Positions 43,402-51,149 of a stretch of 64,000 bases of DNA are shown here, piece by piece (position 1 is the stretch's first letter; every line of letters begins with the position of its first letter). This stretch comes from CAWHOW01 sp963831005 (GTDB taxonomy: Bacteria; Bacteroidota; Bacteroidia; Bacteroidales; CG2-30-32-10). Below the pieces are notes generated by a model. It saw only the letters and a list, made by a program, of their open reading frames with translations. It had not been told where the DNA came from and searched no databases. The DNA is taken from NCBI GenBank assembly GCA_963831005.1, contig CAWHOW010000033.1:62001-126000 (forward strand). Reading direction: 5' to 3'. The position numbers and the translations under genes are program-made.

Positions 43402-43888
43402 TGCAATGGAAGCCCCTCGTTTTTTATGTCGGCTTCCTTTTTATTTTTACTCTTTCTTTCTTCAACTAGACCATTGTATTTCCTCAGGATGAGGAAAGGT
43501 TCTTCAAATTTTATTTTTACTTTTTTATCCTGTAAAAGACGGTTCGAGCCAATTTTTTCCACAAACAATTTGATTTCCTCGTAATTTTCAGATTTTGAAA
43601 TCTCTCCCGCATTACGAGCGGCTTCCAGCCACCTCATCATTGGTTCGAGCCAAATTATAGCCTTATCCCCAAATTGTTTGGACTGTTCTTCTAAATCTCC
43701 TTTTTTTATAACCAGTTCTTCTTTCTTTTTTAAATAGGTATCTCTTTCTATTATTCCATCAAGAAAACTATTGACAAGTTTATCCAGCTTTCTTTTGACT
43801 TCGATAAGCTCATTTCCGATATTCTGGATTAAAGCCTGCTGACCCGTTTTTTCTTCTTCTGCCCATTTCTCTATTTGTTTCAGTCTCT
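43402..43888 (-). pseudogene. C-terminal remnant of a large serine recombinase
   Basis: Minus-strand translation from about 43888 gives RLKQIEKWAEEEKTGQQALI, then KRKLDKLVNSFLDGIIERD and TYLKKKEELVIKKGDLEEQS, then EIKLFVEKIGSNRLLQDKKV and KIKFEEPFLILRKY. This is the coiled-coil and C-terminal part of Bacteroidetes site-specific serine recombinases. A stop lies just before it and the catalytic and zinc-ribbon domains are gone. The frame runs on into the tmRNA 3' end. It is the trace of an integrative element that used ssrA. Confidence 0.75.
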
Positions 43889-43934
43889 ATGTAAAAATAA
43901 CTCACAAAATAATATCCCATTGATAAATGCTGAA

Positions 43935-44159
43935 CTAATGGTCTGCCGGATGGAAGAATATGTAACGCAAAAACATTTCAACAAAGGGGTGTTGTAAATT
44001 TCCAAAGATAAAACCAACGTCCCTAATACTTCTGATAGTATCAGTGCCCATAAACGAAAATTTCTTCTCTGTAGAATATTTATTATTTACGTAAGAATGA
44101 TCACCATTGCTTCTACTTCTATCAAGCCATCTTTTTACTGGGTCGATCTCATATTCCAT
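43935..44159 (-). CDS. Short unknown protein in element remnant
   Basis: 74 codons, MEYEIDPVKRWLDRSRSNGD onward, with a hydrophobic C-terminal segment. I recognise no family. It lies behind the recombinase remnant on the same strand and may be a fragment of a cargo gene. The 284 bases between it and the Crp/Fnr gene hold the operator pair and promoter described separately. Confidence 0.3.
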   Translation of the reverse strand: MEYEIDPVKRWLDRSRSNGDHSYVNNKYSTEKKFSFMGTDTIRSIRDVGFIFGNLQHPFVEMFLRYIFFHPADH

Positions 44160-44338
44160 TATTTAATTCGCTCATTGACCTGCTTGGGATTATTCTTTAT
44201 TAAGTTGGTCAACTTGGAATGGTGGAGATAGAATAATATTTATGTCGGCTTGAGTTGGTCAATGTATTCGTTTTTTCCAGCAAAATAATATTGTCATACT
44301 ATTTAGAAGACATTCCCTTTAAATTTAAAACCAACCTA

Positions 44339-44377
44339 TGTGATGTATATCACATGACAAATGTGAGCTATATCATG
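44339..44377 (+). promoter_or_regulatory. Tandem Crp/Fnr-type operators upstream of first regulator
   Basis: A perfect TGTGA-N6-TCACA at 44339-44354 (centre 44346.5) and a degenerate TGTGA-N6-TCATG at 44362-44377 (centre 44369.5) are 23 bp apart. Both lie upstream of a TAATTTTG box (44410-44417). The same pair, with the same 23-bp spacing and nearly the same distance to a TAATTTTG box, occurs at 60584-60621 for the leftward operon there. Confidence 0.8.
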
Positions 44378-44409
44378 GTCAATTAGTAAAGTTCCTTATA
44401 AGATATAGG

Positions 44410-44417
44410 TAATTTTG
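44410..44417 (+). promoter_or_regulatory. -7 box for first Crp/Fnr regulator
   Basis: TAATTTTG matches TAnnTTTG. The centre is 44 bp from the degenerate operator and 67 bp from the perfect one. Confidence 0.55.
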
Positions 44418-44443
44418 TTATCACCTAAAAATGATTTTAACGA

Positions 44444-45151
44444 ATGGCACTGAAAGGTCAGCAAACCAATGGAATTGGAAAATGCAAAGATTGTAAAGAC
44501 AAATCTTGTGCTGTAAGCATACTGAAGAACCAGGAGCTTGATGTTCTGTCACGAAACAGCTCTGAACTTAAAATTGGAAAAGGAGAAATTGTAATTCGCG
44601 AGGGCGAGCTTACCACATTTGTTGCTTATCTTAAAACAGGATTAGTTAAGGAACATCTGAAAGGATTAAATGGAAAAAGTCAGATCATCAGATTAGTAAA
44701 AGCCAAAAGTTATCTTGGTCTGTCAGCAGGTCTTAGCAGCAAAATGAGTTTATATACATACTCAGCGCTTGAAGATCTGGATGTATGTTATATTGACATG
44801 AATATTTTAAAGCAGCTAATGAAAGATAATGGTTCTTTTGCTTATGAAATATTGCTTTCAGTAAGCCGGGAAAATATTATCAATTCGTTTTGGTTTGTAA
44901 ATAAAAATCAAAAACAGATATACGGTCGTTGTGCTGATGCTATGCTTTATTTTTCAAAAATTATTTTCGAAAAAAATAAATTCACTTTGCCTATTTCTCA
45001 TCTTGAACTAGCAGCACTTATTGGTACCACCAGGGAAAGTGTAACAAGAACATTATCAAAATTTAAAAGTGATGGTATCCTGAAAATCGATGAACGAAAT
45101 ATTACCATTCTCAATAATGAACTTTTAGAAAACATTAGTAAAAATGGATGA
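44444..45151 (+). CDS. Crp/Fnr regulator with FNR-like cysteines and CRP-like recognition helix
   Basis: 235 residues: cyclic-nucleotide-binding-like beta barrel plus C-terminal winged helix. Cys14, Cys17 and Cys22 in the N-terminus (CKDCKDKSC) and Cys115 (LDVCYID) correspond in position to the four [4Fe-4S] ligands of FNR, suggesting O2 or NO sensing. The recognition helix TTRESVTR (195-202) has the R-E-x-x-x-R of CRP, matching the TGTGA half-sites found upstream. It heads a rightward run with the NifX-like, thioesterase and HdrC-like genes. Family is certain; cofactor inferred. Confidence 0.9.
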   Translation: MALKGQQTNGIGKCKDCKDKSCAVSILKNQELDVLSRNSSELKIGKGEIVIREGELTTFVAYLKTGLVKEHLKGLNGKSQIIRLVKAKSYLGLSAGLSSKMSLYTYSALEDLDVCYIDMNILKQLMKDNGSFAYEILLSVSRENIINSFWFVNKNQKQIYGRCADAMLYFSKIIFEKNKFTLPISHLELAALIGTTRESVTRTLSKFKSDGILKIDERNITILNNELLENISKNG

Positions 45152-45189
45152 TCATATCAGTTAAATAATATATAAAGAAGGGAAAAATC

Positions 45190-45546
45190 ATGAAAGTAGC
45201 AGTACCGACAAGAAACGAAAGTGTAGATGACCATTTCGGACATTGCGAATATTACACAATATTTACAATTGAAAATAAAAGAGTCATAAATGAAGAATTG
45301 ATGAAATCGCCAGAAGGTTGCGGTTGCAAGTCTAATATTGCGCCGGTTCTTGCAGGAATGGGAGTTAAAATAATGCTTGCTGGTGGCATGGGTATGGGTG
45401 CTTTAAATGTTTTAAATATGAGCGGTATCGAAGTAATAAGAGGGTGCAGCGGTAATATAAAAGCTGTAATTAGTGAATACTTGAAAGGCGATATTTCAGA
45501 TAGTGGTGTAGGCTGCCACAGTCATGATAGTTGCAACAACAACTAA
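45190..45546 (+). CDS. NifX/NifB-like iron-molybdenum-cofactor-binding domain protein
   Basis: 118 residues. MKVAVPTRNESVDDHFGHCEYYTIFTI is the start of the dinitrogenase iron-molybdenum cofactor biosynthesis domain. A Cys/His-rich tail follows (GCGCKSN in the middle, VGCHSHDSCNNN at the end) that could bind metal or cluster. No nif structural genes are present, and such stand-alone domains are common in anaerobes near ferredoxin or Mrp-like genes. It is co-directional with the Crp/Fnr gene. Confidence 0.85.
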   Translation: MKVAVPTRNESVDDHFGHCEYYTIFTIENKRVINEELMKSPEGCGCKSNIAPVLAGMGVKIMLAGGMGMGALNVLNMSGIEVIRGCSGNIKAVISEYLKGDISDSGVGCHSHDSCNNN

Positions 45547-45551
45547 ACGTT

Positions 45552-45977
45552 ATGTTTATACATAAAACATTGATTAGGGTTGGATATACCGATACAGATC
45601 AAATGGGGTATCTGCATCATTCAAAATATGTAGTGTTTTGTGAAACCGCCCGTATTGAAGCAATGCGGGCTTTAGGTACTTGTTATAAAGAAATAGAGGA
45701 CATTGGAATTTTTATGCCGGTTATTTCAATGAAATTCAAATTTATTAGACCTGCTTTTTACGATGATATGCTAACAGTAAAAACAATTGTTCGTGATATC
45801 CCAAGAGCAAGAATGAAATTTGAATATGAATTTTACAAAGATTCAGGCGATAAGATAACTACAGCTGAAGTAACCTTGACATTTATCAATAACAAGACCC
45901 ATAAACCTTGCTTCCCACCAAACATATTAATAGATTCATTAAAAGCAGTTTTCGAAAAGCAGAATGTCTCAAATTGA
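45552..45977 (+). CDS. Hotdog-fold acyl-CoA thioesterase (YbgC/FadM type)
   Basis: 141 residues from the ATG at 45552. IRVGYTDTDQMGYLHHSKYVVFCETARIEAMRALG carries the 4HBT catalytic Asp region (DTDQMG), with the rest of the single hotdog domain behind it. It hydrolyses short acyl-CoA thioesters by family knowledge. Its presence among redox genes is unexplained. It overlaps the next gene by 14 bases, so translation is coupled. Confidence 0.88.
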   Translation: MFIHKTLIRVGYTDTDQMGYLHHSKYVVFCETARIEAMRALGTCYKEIEDIGIFMPVISMKFKFIRPAFYDDMLTVKTIVRDIPRARMKFEYEFYKDSGDKITTAEVTLTFINNKTHKPCFPPNILIDSLKAVFEKQNVSN

Positions 45978-46680
45978 TTATTACTTTATATTATCTGAAG
46001 ATGTCAGGCTGAAAGAAGGTTTGACGGCATGCATCAACTGTGGAACATGCACTGCTATTTGCCCGGCTGCTGAATTTTATAATTACGATCCCCGCTTGAT
46101 TGCAGAAATTGTTCAAAGCAAGGATAATGATAAAATTGAAGAACTCTTAAAAAGCGATACCATTTGGTATTGTGGAGAGTGTTTATCATGCAAAACCCGA
46201 TGTCCGAGAAATAACACTCCGGGTTATATCATACAAGCGCTTCGCCACCTTTCACATACTCTGAGTTATTTTGTTGAAAGTGAAAAAGGTCGTCAATCAT
46301 TGGCAATTAAGCGTACCACAGGTGATGAAATTTTACGAAGCGGTTATTGCATGTTTGTTGACCGTATTACTACGGAAATGCACCCCGAACAAGGCCCTGT
46401 ATGGGATTGGGTCAGGAAAAATGCTAAAGAAGTCTATGCACGCCTTGGCGGAAATTATAAAGGAGATGGTGAAGGAGCCATGCGTAAAATTACACCTGAA
46501 GCATTGGCTGAATTAAAAAAGATATTTGATGTATCTGGTGGAACTGCTTTTTTTGAAAACATTGAAAAGTGTTCTGAGCAAAAAGCCAAAGAGATGGGCC
46601 TTCAATTCGACGATACTCAGGAATGTGAATATTTCAAGCATGTTTATACTACAAATAATAATAAGCATTCTGATAAATAG
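45964..46680 (+). CDS. HdrC-like two-[4Fe-4S] protein
   Basis: 238 residues. Two ferredoxin motifs, CINCGTCTAICP and CGECLSCKTRCP, make the HdrC-type dicluster in the N-terminal half. The C-terminal half (from about residue 110) is an unrecognised extension. HdrC passes electrons between HdrA and a CCG-domain catalytic subunit in methanogen heterodisulfide reductase. No HdrB/HdrD-type CCG subunit is encoded here, so the partner must differ. It is translationally coupled to the thioesterase. Confidence 0.85.
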   Translation: MSQIDYYFILSEDVRLKEGLTACINCGTCTAICPAAEFYNYDPRLIAEIVQSKDNDKIEELLKSDTIWYCGECLSCKTRCPRNNTPGYIIQALRHLSHTLSYFVESEKGRQSLAIKRTTGDEILRSGYCMFVDRITTEMHPEQGPVWDWVRKNAKEVYARLGGNYKGDGEGAMRKITPEALAELKKIFDVSGGTAFFENIEKCSEQKAKEMGLQFDDTQECEYFKHVYTTNNNKHSDK

Positions 46681-46692
46681 TCACAAAATTAT

Positions 46693-46708
46693 TGGACAAA
46701 ATCTTGTA
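46693..46708 (+). promoter_or_regulatory. Possible sigma-54 promoter upstream of exported DsrE gene
   Basis: TGGAC-N6-TTGTA has the TGG and TTG elements at correct sigma-54 spacing, although the -12 C is missing. It lies 26 bases before the DsrE gene. Support is weaker than for 51511-51526. Confidence 0.35.
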
Positions 46709-46733
46709 TCTTTATTCCTTACATTAACAATAT

Positions 46734-47153
46734 ATGAAAAGATTATTCACCCTTCTTACAGTTTGGTTGAGCCTTATCACCCTTATTGCCCATTCACAAT
46801 GTGGAGGAACTGTAACAAAAGCCACTAAGCCAACAAGTATTGGAATTGTAATCTGTTCAAACGATCCTGAAACAGTCTGGAACGCATTAAGATTAGCAAA
46901 CTTTTCTGTCAGTTCTGGTGATACAGTCAAAATATTTCTTTTAGGGAAAGGTGTTGAATTAGATACATTGGCAAAAAAGAATAGTGATATTAAGGAACAA
47001 ACAGATTTATTTCTCAATGCCGGTGGTGTCATTCTTGGTTGCGGAACCTGTTTGCAAAGCAGGAAAAACTTTACACCTCAATTTTGCAAAATGTCATCTA
47101 TGGCTGATTTGTATGATATCATTCGGAAAAGTAAAACATTATTAACCTTTTAA
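46734..47153 (+). CDS. Exported DsrE-family protein
   Basis: 139 residues. A signal peptide (MKRLFTLLTVWLSLITLIAHS) precedes a DsrE fold: SIGIVICSNDPETVWNALRLANFSVSSGDTVKIFLLGKGVELD, then GGVILGCGTCLQSR. The C-x-x-C (CGTC) in the loop could carry a persulfide. It is the first gene of a DsrE-OsmC-methyltransferase group. An envelope location distinguishes it from the cytoplasmic DsrE2-like protein at 59978. Confidence 0.8.
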   Translation: MKRLFTLLTVWLSLITLIAHSQCGGTVTKATKPTSIGIVICSNDPETVWNALRLANFSVSSGDTVKIFLLGKGVELDTLAKKNSDIKEQTDLFLNAGGVILGCGTCLQSRKNFTPQFCKMSSMADLYDIIRKSKTLLTF

Positions 47154-47164
47154 AAATCTAATTC

Positions 47165-47560
47165 ATGGATATTGAAATATTTTTCGCTGGGAATAAAAAA
47201 GTACATGCCAACTTAAATCAGTTTATTATAAAAACTGATCAGCCTGTTAAAGCAGGAGGCGATGGTCAGGAGCCTTCTCCTTTTGATTTATTCCTCGCTT
47301 CATTGGGTACTTGTGCCGGAATCTTTGTAAAATCATTTTGTGATCAGAGGAATTTACCAACTGACAAAATAAAGATCATCGAACACATTGAAGTAGATCC
47401 TGTAAAACATTCAGTTTCAAAGATAGGCTTGAAAATCCTTTTACCTCCTGATTTTCCTGAAAAATATAAAAGTGCTGTTATAAGTGCTGCCGACCTTTGT
47501 GCTGTTAAAAGGTTAATTCAGAATCCGCCTGAATTTGATGTTTTTACAAATACTATTTAA
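47165..47560 (+). CDS. OsmC family protein
   Basis: 131 residues. GGDGQEPSPFDLFLASLGTCAGIFVKSFCDQRNLP contains the first reactive Cys and SAADLCAVKRLIQNPPEF the second, as in OsmC/Ohr thiol peroxidases and related YhfA-type proteins. It may reduce organic hydroperoxides or handle thiols and persulfides. It lies 11 bases after the DsrE gene. Confidence 0.88.
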   Translation: MDIEIFFAGNKKVHANLNQFIIKTDQPVKAGGDGQEPSPFDLFLASLGTCAGIFVKSFCDQRNLPTDKIKIIEHIEVDPVKHSVSKIGLKILLPPDFPEKYKSAVISAADLCAVKRLIQNPPEFDVFTNTI

Positions 47561-47575
47561 TCTAATTATAAAATT

Positions 47576-48184
47576 ATGAATGAATTCGATATAAAAGCCC
47601 TTACATGGGATAATAATCCCTTGTTTGTTGAACGTTCAAAACATATTGCAGATAAGATACGTGAACATGTTCCTTTGAATAAGAAAATGGAAGGTTTTGA
47701 GTATGGCTGCGGAACCGGCCTGATCAGTTTTAACTTATTGCCTTATCTTAAAACCATCACTCTGGCTGATAGTTCTGATGGTATGCTCGAAGTACTGAAA
47801 CAGAAAATTCAGAAACATAATGTTTCATCAATGAGTGTCTTGAAAACTGATCTGATGGTTGATGAGATACCCGAAAAGAAATTCGATATAATTTATACAG
47901 CTATAACCCTGCATCACATTACAGATATAGAAACCATATTGAAAAGATTTTATACGATGTTAAAAAAATCAGCATTTCTTTGCATTGCTGATTTAGATGA
48001 AGAAGATGGAAGTTTTCACGGCCCTGATTTTACTGGGCATAAAGGCTTTAATCGCGAAGAAATGAAAAAGCTTTTTAAGGAAACTGGCTTTAAAAACATT
48101 AAAGTCGATACCTGCTATGTGATACACCGTGATAAGGATCAAAATAAAGGCTATCCTGTTTTCCTGATGACAGGAAAAAAATAA
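47576..48184 (+). CDS. Class I SAM-dependent methyltransferase
   Basis: 202 residues. SAM motif I FEYGCGTGLISFNLLP, acidic loop LADSSDGMLEVLKQKI, and motif FDIIYTAITLHHITDIETILKRFYTMLKK are those of small-molecule methyltransferases of the UbiE-like group. The C-terminus lacks a distinctive substrate domain. Substrate is unknown; given the neighbours a thiol or metalloid is possible but not shown. It converges on the DUF302 gene. Confidence 0.85.
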   Translation: MNEFDIKALTWDNNPLFVERSKHIADKIREHVPLNKKMEGFEYGCGTGLISFNLLPYLKTITLADSSDGMLEVLKQKIQKHNVSSMSVLKTDLMVDEIPEKKFDIIYTAITLHHITDIETILKRFYTMLKKSAFLCIADLDEEDGSFHGPDFTGHKGFNREEMKKLFKETGFKNIKVDTCYVIHRDKDQNKGYPVFLMTGKK

Positions 48185-48196
48185 AATTCTTTTTAT

Positions 48197-48604
48197 TTAA
48201 AGAGCTCCGATAACTGACCGCACAATTTCCAGTGATTCAGCAGAAGCACCGCGTACTGCTTCGATCACACTCAAGGGCAATCCTGCTGCCATAGATTCCA
48301 TGTTTAGTAATGTCACATACGCTTTTCCATCATCTTTCTCATAAACCGAAATACGACAAGGCATCATTGCAGATACAATTCTTTCATGATTTTTTTCAAG
48401 CATCTTTCCTGAATATTCAGGTTTGCAAATCTCAATTACCTGAACTGACCTCACTTCTTTGCCTGATTTGGCAAGCGATTGCTGAAGATTATGAGTTGCT
48501 GGATTCTGCCATTCTTTTTGTATCGCAGCAGCTATAAGCTTTTCAACTGTAGTAGCCACATCGAAAGGGCTTACTTGTTCAATAAAAATCCAGTTTCCGT
48601 TCAT
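48197..48604 (-). CDS. DUF302 protein, copy B
   Basis: 135 residues. FIEQVSPFDVATTVEKLIAAAIQKEWQNPATHNLQQSLAKSGKEVRSVQVIEICKPEYSGKML and MMPCRISVYEKDDGKAYVTLLNME follow the DUF302 pattern, including the conserved CKP/CRI cysteines. DUF302 domains occur with thioredoxins and sulfur proteins; their chemistry is unknown. It is the last gene of the leftward thioredoxin run and a paralogue of the next gene. Confidence 0.82.
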   Translation of the reverse strand: MNGNWIFIEQVSPFDVATTVEKLIAAAIQKEWQNPATHNLQQSLAKSGKEVRSVQVIEICKPEYSGKMLEKNHERIVSAMMPCRISVYEKDDGKAYVTLLNMESMAAGLPLSVIEAVRGASAESLEIVRSVIGAL

Positions 48605-48683
48605 GCTATAAATACTTAAATATTAATTCAATTCTTTGGTAATCGTTATTGCAGCAATAGTTCCATTGCTATAAAAAATGATT

Positions 48684-49100
48684 TCATTCTTTTATCTCCC
48701 CAATGACTGATTTAACAATTTCAATTGTCTCATAAGATGCGTCACGTATAATTTTATTTTCAGAAGCTGTTAATCCGGTTACCATTGCGGCCATGTTAAA
48801 GAAAGAAACATAAGTCATCCCATCTTCTTTTTCATACACTGATATGCGGCAAGGCATAGTCATTATGGAAGCAACCCTTTCGCGGTTTTTCTCATGCATA
48901 AATCCTGAATACTGCTGTTTGCAAAGTTCAATTACCTGGACAGGCTTCATCACTTTGCCCTCTTTCGCAAATGATTGCTGAAGATTGTGAACAGCTGGAT
49001 TCTTCCATTCCTTTTGTGATGCCGATGCAATAATTTTCTCAACAGTGATAGTTACATCGAAAGGGCTTACCTGCTCAATAAATATTTGATTTTCTGTCAT
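48684..49100 (-). CDS. DUF302 protein, copy A
   Basis: 138 residues, roughly 60% identical by eye to the neighbouring DUF302 protein: FIEQVSPFDVTITVEKIIASASQKEWKNPAVHNLQQSFAKEG, ELCKQQYSG, TMPCRISVYEKEDG. Both keep the two cysteines. Tandem duplication is evident. It lies 19 bases after a thioredoxin gene. Confidence 0.82.
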   Translation of the reverse strand: MTENQIFIEQVSPFDVTITVEKIIASASQKEWKNPAVHNLQQSFAKEGKVMKPVQVIELCKQQYSGFMHEKNRERVASIMTMPCRISVYEKEDGMTYVSFFNMAAMVTGLTASENKIIRDASYETIEIVKSVIGEIKE

Positions 49101-49119
49101 AAGTATATTTATATTTATT

Positions 49120-49545
49120 TCAACTTAATGTACTTTTTTTAATTTCCTTAAGAAGAAAATCTTTTGTTTTCCCTCCCACAAAACGATTTATTTCTTTCCC
49201 ATTTTTAAATAAAATCATCGTGGGTATACTCCTTACTTTATATTTGGCAGCTATAGCCTGATGTTGCTCAATGTTTAATTTACCAACTGATTCATTCCCA
49301 TTCAACTCCTCGGCAACACTGTTTATAACTGGAGCCATCATTTTGCATGGCATGCACCATTCTGCCCAGAAATCAACTAATGTAACTCCTGTATTTATTT
49401 TGTTTTGGAAATTTTGATCAGTTAGAATTTTTATTTTTTCATGATCCTGCACCATTGGCATATTTTTCATTTTCTTGAAAAAATACAAAAAATAAAAACC
49501 AAAAATTGCAATCACAATGCCTACTATAACCAATGAAGTATTCAT
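49120..49545 (-). CDS. Membrane-anchored thioredoxin
   Basis: 141 residues: an N-terminal membrane helix (IVGIVIAIFGFYFLYFF) then a thioredoxin domain with DFWAEWCMPCKMMAPVINSV (active site WCMPC instead of WCGPC) and the cis-Pro region RSIPTMILFKNG. The anchor with basic residues after it suggests the domain lies in the cytoplasm or periplasm depending on topology, which I cannot decide. Confidence 0.88.
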   Translation of the reverse strand: MNTSLVIVGIVIAIFGFYFLYFFKKMKNMPMVQDHEKIKILTDQNFQNKINTGVTLVDFWAEWCMPCKMMAPVINSVAEELNGNESVGKLNIEQHQAIAAKYKVRSIPTMILFKNGKEINRFVGGKTKDFLLKEIKKSTLS

Positions 49546-49576
49546 ACTGCTAATTTGTTCGAAAATTAAATTTTAT

Positions 49577-49759
49577 TTATTTAACCTGCACAGCTCCTGT
49601 GGGGCAATATTTTGCGCATTTTCCGCATTCGGTGCATTTATCCTTATCAATTACTGGAAGTCCATAACCATCCTGTGTAATAGCTTCTGCAGGACAAATT
49701 CGCAAAATAGGACAACGATGATTTTGCGGGCATAATCGTTCACTTATGATGTATGACAT
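49577..49759 (-). CDS. Small 4Fe-4S ferredoxin
   Basis: 60 residues with one full cluster motif CTECGKCAKYCP near the C-terminus. A second, imperfect set upstream (LCPQNHRCPILRICPAEAI) could hold another cluster. It lies inside the thioredoxin gene run and could supply or accept electrons for the Hdr-like proteins. Confidence 0.85.
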   Translation of the reverse strand: MSYIISERLCPQNHRCPILRICPAEAITQDGYGLPVIDKDKCTECGKCAKYCPTGAVQVK

Positions 49760-49795
49760 GATATGAATTAATTTAATAGATTAATAACTGTTTCT

Positions 49796-50020
49796 TTAAT
49801 TACAGCAACTATTTGCCTGTTTTTTCTTCCTTGTGCTTATACCAAAAGGTAAGTATAAAGGACAAAAACTAATAAGACTTGTAAGTATAAATATTCCTGA
49901 TAAAATAATTAATATTATCGCTAATATTCCAGAGATAACATTGGTCAAATAAAGTGTTACTACCGTAGCAGCTATCAGTATCCTGATAATTTTATCTGCA
50001 GAACCCATATTGTTTTTCAT
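49796..50020 (-). CDS. DUF2892 (YgaP-type) membrane protein
   Basis: 74 residues. NMGSADKIIRILIAATVVTLYL followed by a second hydrophobic helix and FCPLYLPFGIST is the DUF2892 pattern: two helices as in the membrane part of the rhodanese YgaP. It ends with KKKQANSCCN. It overlaps the DUF6132 gene by four bases. The same domain is fused to rhodanese elsewhere, supporting a link to sulfane sulfur. Confidence 0.82.
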   Translation of the reverse strand: MKNNMGSADKIIRILIAATVVTLYLTNVISGILAIILIILSGIFILTSLISFCPLYLPFGISTRKKKQANSCCN

Positions 50021-50265
50021 TTTTCTGTTTTTTTATTTTTATTAAACATATTTCCAAATAAATAACCTATCATCGCTCCCCAGATTGAACTTATCCATGG
50101 ATTTGAAGTGATAGGACAAGAACCTGTCGGGCAGCCAACAACTTTATAATATATATAACCACCTGTAGCTCCTAAAGCCAAACCAATTATTTCAGGGTAT
50201 GAAACCTTAATTCGCTGTAGCACCTTTTGCAATCCTGTTACTTTCGTTTCACTTGTATTTTCCAT
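50017..50265 (-). CDS. DUF6132 small membrane protein
   Basis: 82 residues from the ATG at 50265 (an upstream in-frame start would overlap the thioredoxin gene). Two hydrophobic helices contain VVGCPTGSCPITSNPW, the DUF6132 signature with two cysteines. Family function is unknown; it recurs beside thioredoxin, rhodanese and DUF2892 genes. Its stop overlaps the next start. Confidence 0.78.
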   Translation of the reverse strand: MENTSETKVTGLQKVLQRIKVSYPEIIGLALGATGGYIYYKVVGCPTGSCPITSNPWISSIWGAMIGYLFGNMFNKNKKTEK

Positions 50266-50266
50266 A

Positions 50267-50629
50267 TTATGCCTGTTTTCCGTTAAGTAAAACTTCACTT
50301 ATAATTTTTATAAATGAATCCTTTGGTATTGCTCCCATAACCATCTGTGGTTGTCCTTCAGCAGGCACAAAAAGAATAGATGGTATGCTTTGAATTCCAA
50401 ATATAGAGGCTAGTGCCTGCTGGTCTTCGGTATCTACTTTATAAATATCTAGCTTTCCTTTATAATCCTCTGAAAGCTCTTCAAGCACAGGGGCAACCAT
50501 CTGGCATGGCCCGCACCAGTCAGCATAAAAATCAATGATGCATGGATTATTCCCTTCAAATTTCCATTCTTTATTTTCCTTGTAATTAAAAACCTTTTTA
50601 GTAAAAGTTTCTTCTGTTAAATGTTCCAT
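50267..50629 (-). CDS. Thioredoxin
   Basis: 120 residues, soluble. DFYADWCGPCQMVAPVLEELSEDY has the canonical WCGPC, then FGIQSIPSILFVPAEGQPQ with cis-Pro. It ends one base before the DUF6132 start, so the two are coupled. Confidence 0.92.
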   Translation of the reverse strand: MEHLTEETFTKKVFNYKENKEWKFEGNNPCIIDFYADWCGPCQMVAPVLEELSEDYKGKLDIYKVDTEDQQALASIFGIQSIPSILFVPAEGQPQMVMGAIPKDSFIKIISEVLLNGKQA

Positions 50630-50660
50630 AACAATAAATTTTAGAATTTATACTAAACAA

Positions 50661-51137
50661 TTATTTTTTACTATTTGTAAATTTCTCTATGGCGCTTGTT
50701 ATATCACTCTTTTGTGTGATTCCTACAAACCTCTCTACTTCCTTCCCATCTTTAAGTATGATCATCGTGGGAATATTTTGCACATTATATCTGTCAGCTA
50801 TTGCTGGACTTTGGTCAATATCAAGTTTGAAGACATTAGCTTTGCCGCTCATTTCTTTGCCTACACTTTCAATTACTGGGCCCATCATTCTGCAAGGCGG
50901 GCACCATGTAGCCCAGAAATCAACTAGTACAATCCCTGTGGTTGTGTTTTCATCAAATGTCTTTTCTGTTAATGTTATTACACTCCCCGTGTTCTTATCA
51001 GTTGAAGGTAAATCAGAAGCATCAGATATATTTTTATCATTGGTTGATGCATGACCCTTGCAATTAATATTACTTATAATCAGTGCCGATACGAACAGTG
51101 CTACTATGATTGTTATTGGATTAAAATATTTTTTCAT
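50661..51137 (-). CDS. Exported thioredoxin, lipoprotein or membrane-anchored
   Basis: 158 residues. An N-terminal hydrophobic segment ending SALIISNINCKG may be a lipobox-like signal. A linker and a thioredoxin domain follow with DFWATWCPPCRMMGPVIESV (active site WCPPC) and QNIPTMIILKDGKEV. Probably periplasmic. It is the second gene of the run. Confidence 0.87.
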   Translation of the reverse strand: MKKYFNPITIIVALFVSALIISNINCKGHASTNDKNISDASDLPSTDKNTGSVITLTEKTFDENTTTGIVLVDFWATWCPPCRMMGPVIESVGKEMSGKANVFKLDIDQSPAIADRYNVQNIPTMIILKDGKEVERFVGITQKSDITSAIEKFTNSKK

Positions 51138-51149
51138 TGCATTACGATT

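Noticed and set aside
43201..43640. Minus-strand coding frames containing WRWRESNPRPNKQ across 43.34-43.4 kb
   Set aside because: This peptide is the familiar antisense translation of the tmRNA 3' end. The real features are the tmRNA and, outside it, the recombinase remnant.
45190..45546. Nitrogen-fixation locus, because of the NifX/NifB-like domain
   Set aside because: No nifHDK or other nif gene is present, and stand-alone domains of this type are common in non-fixing anaerobes.
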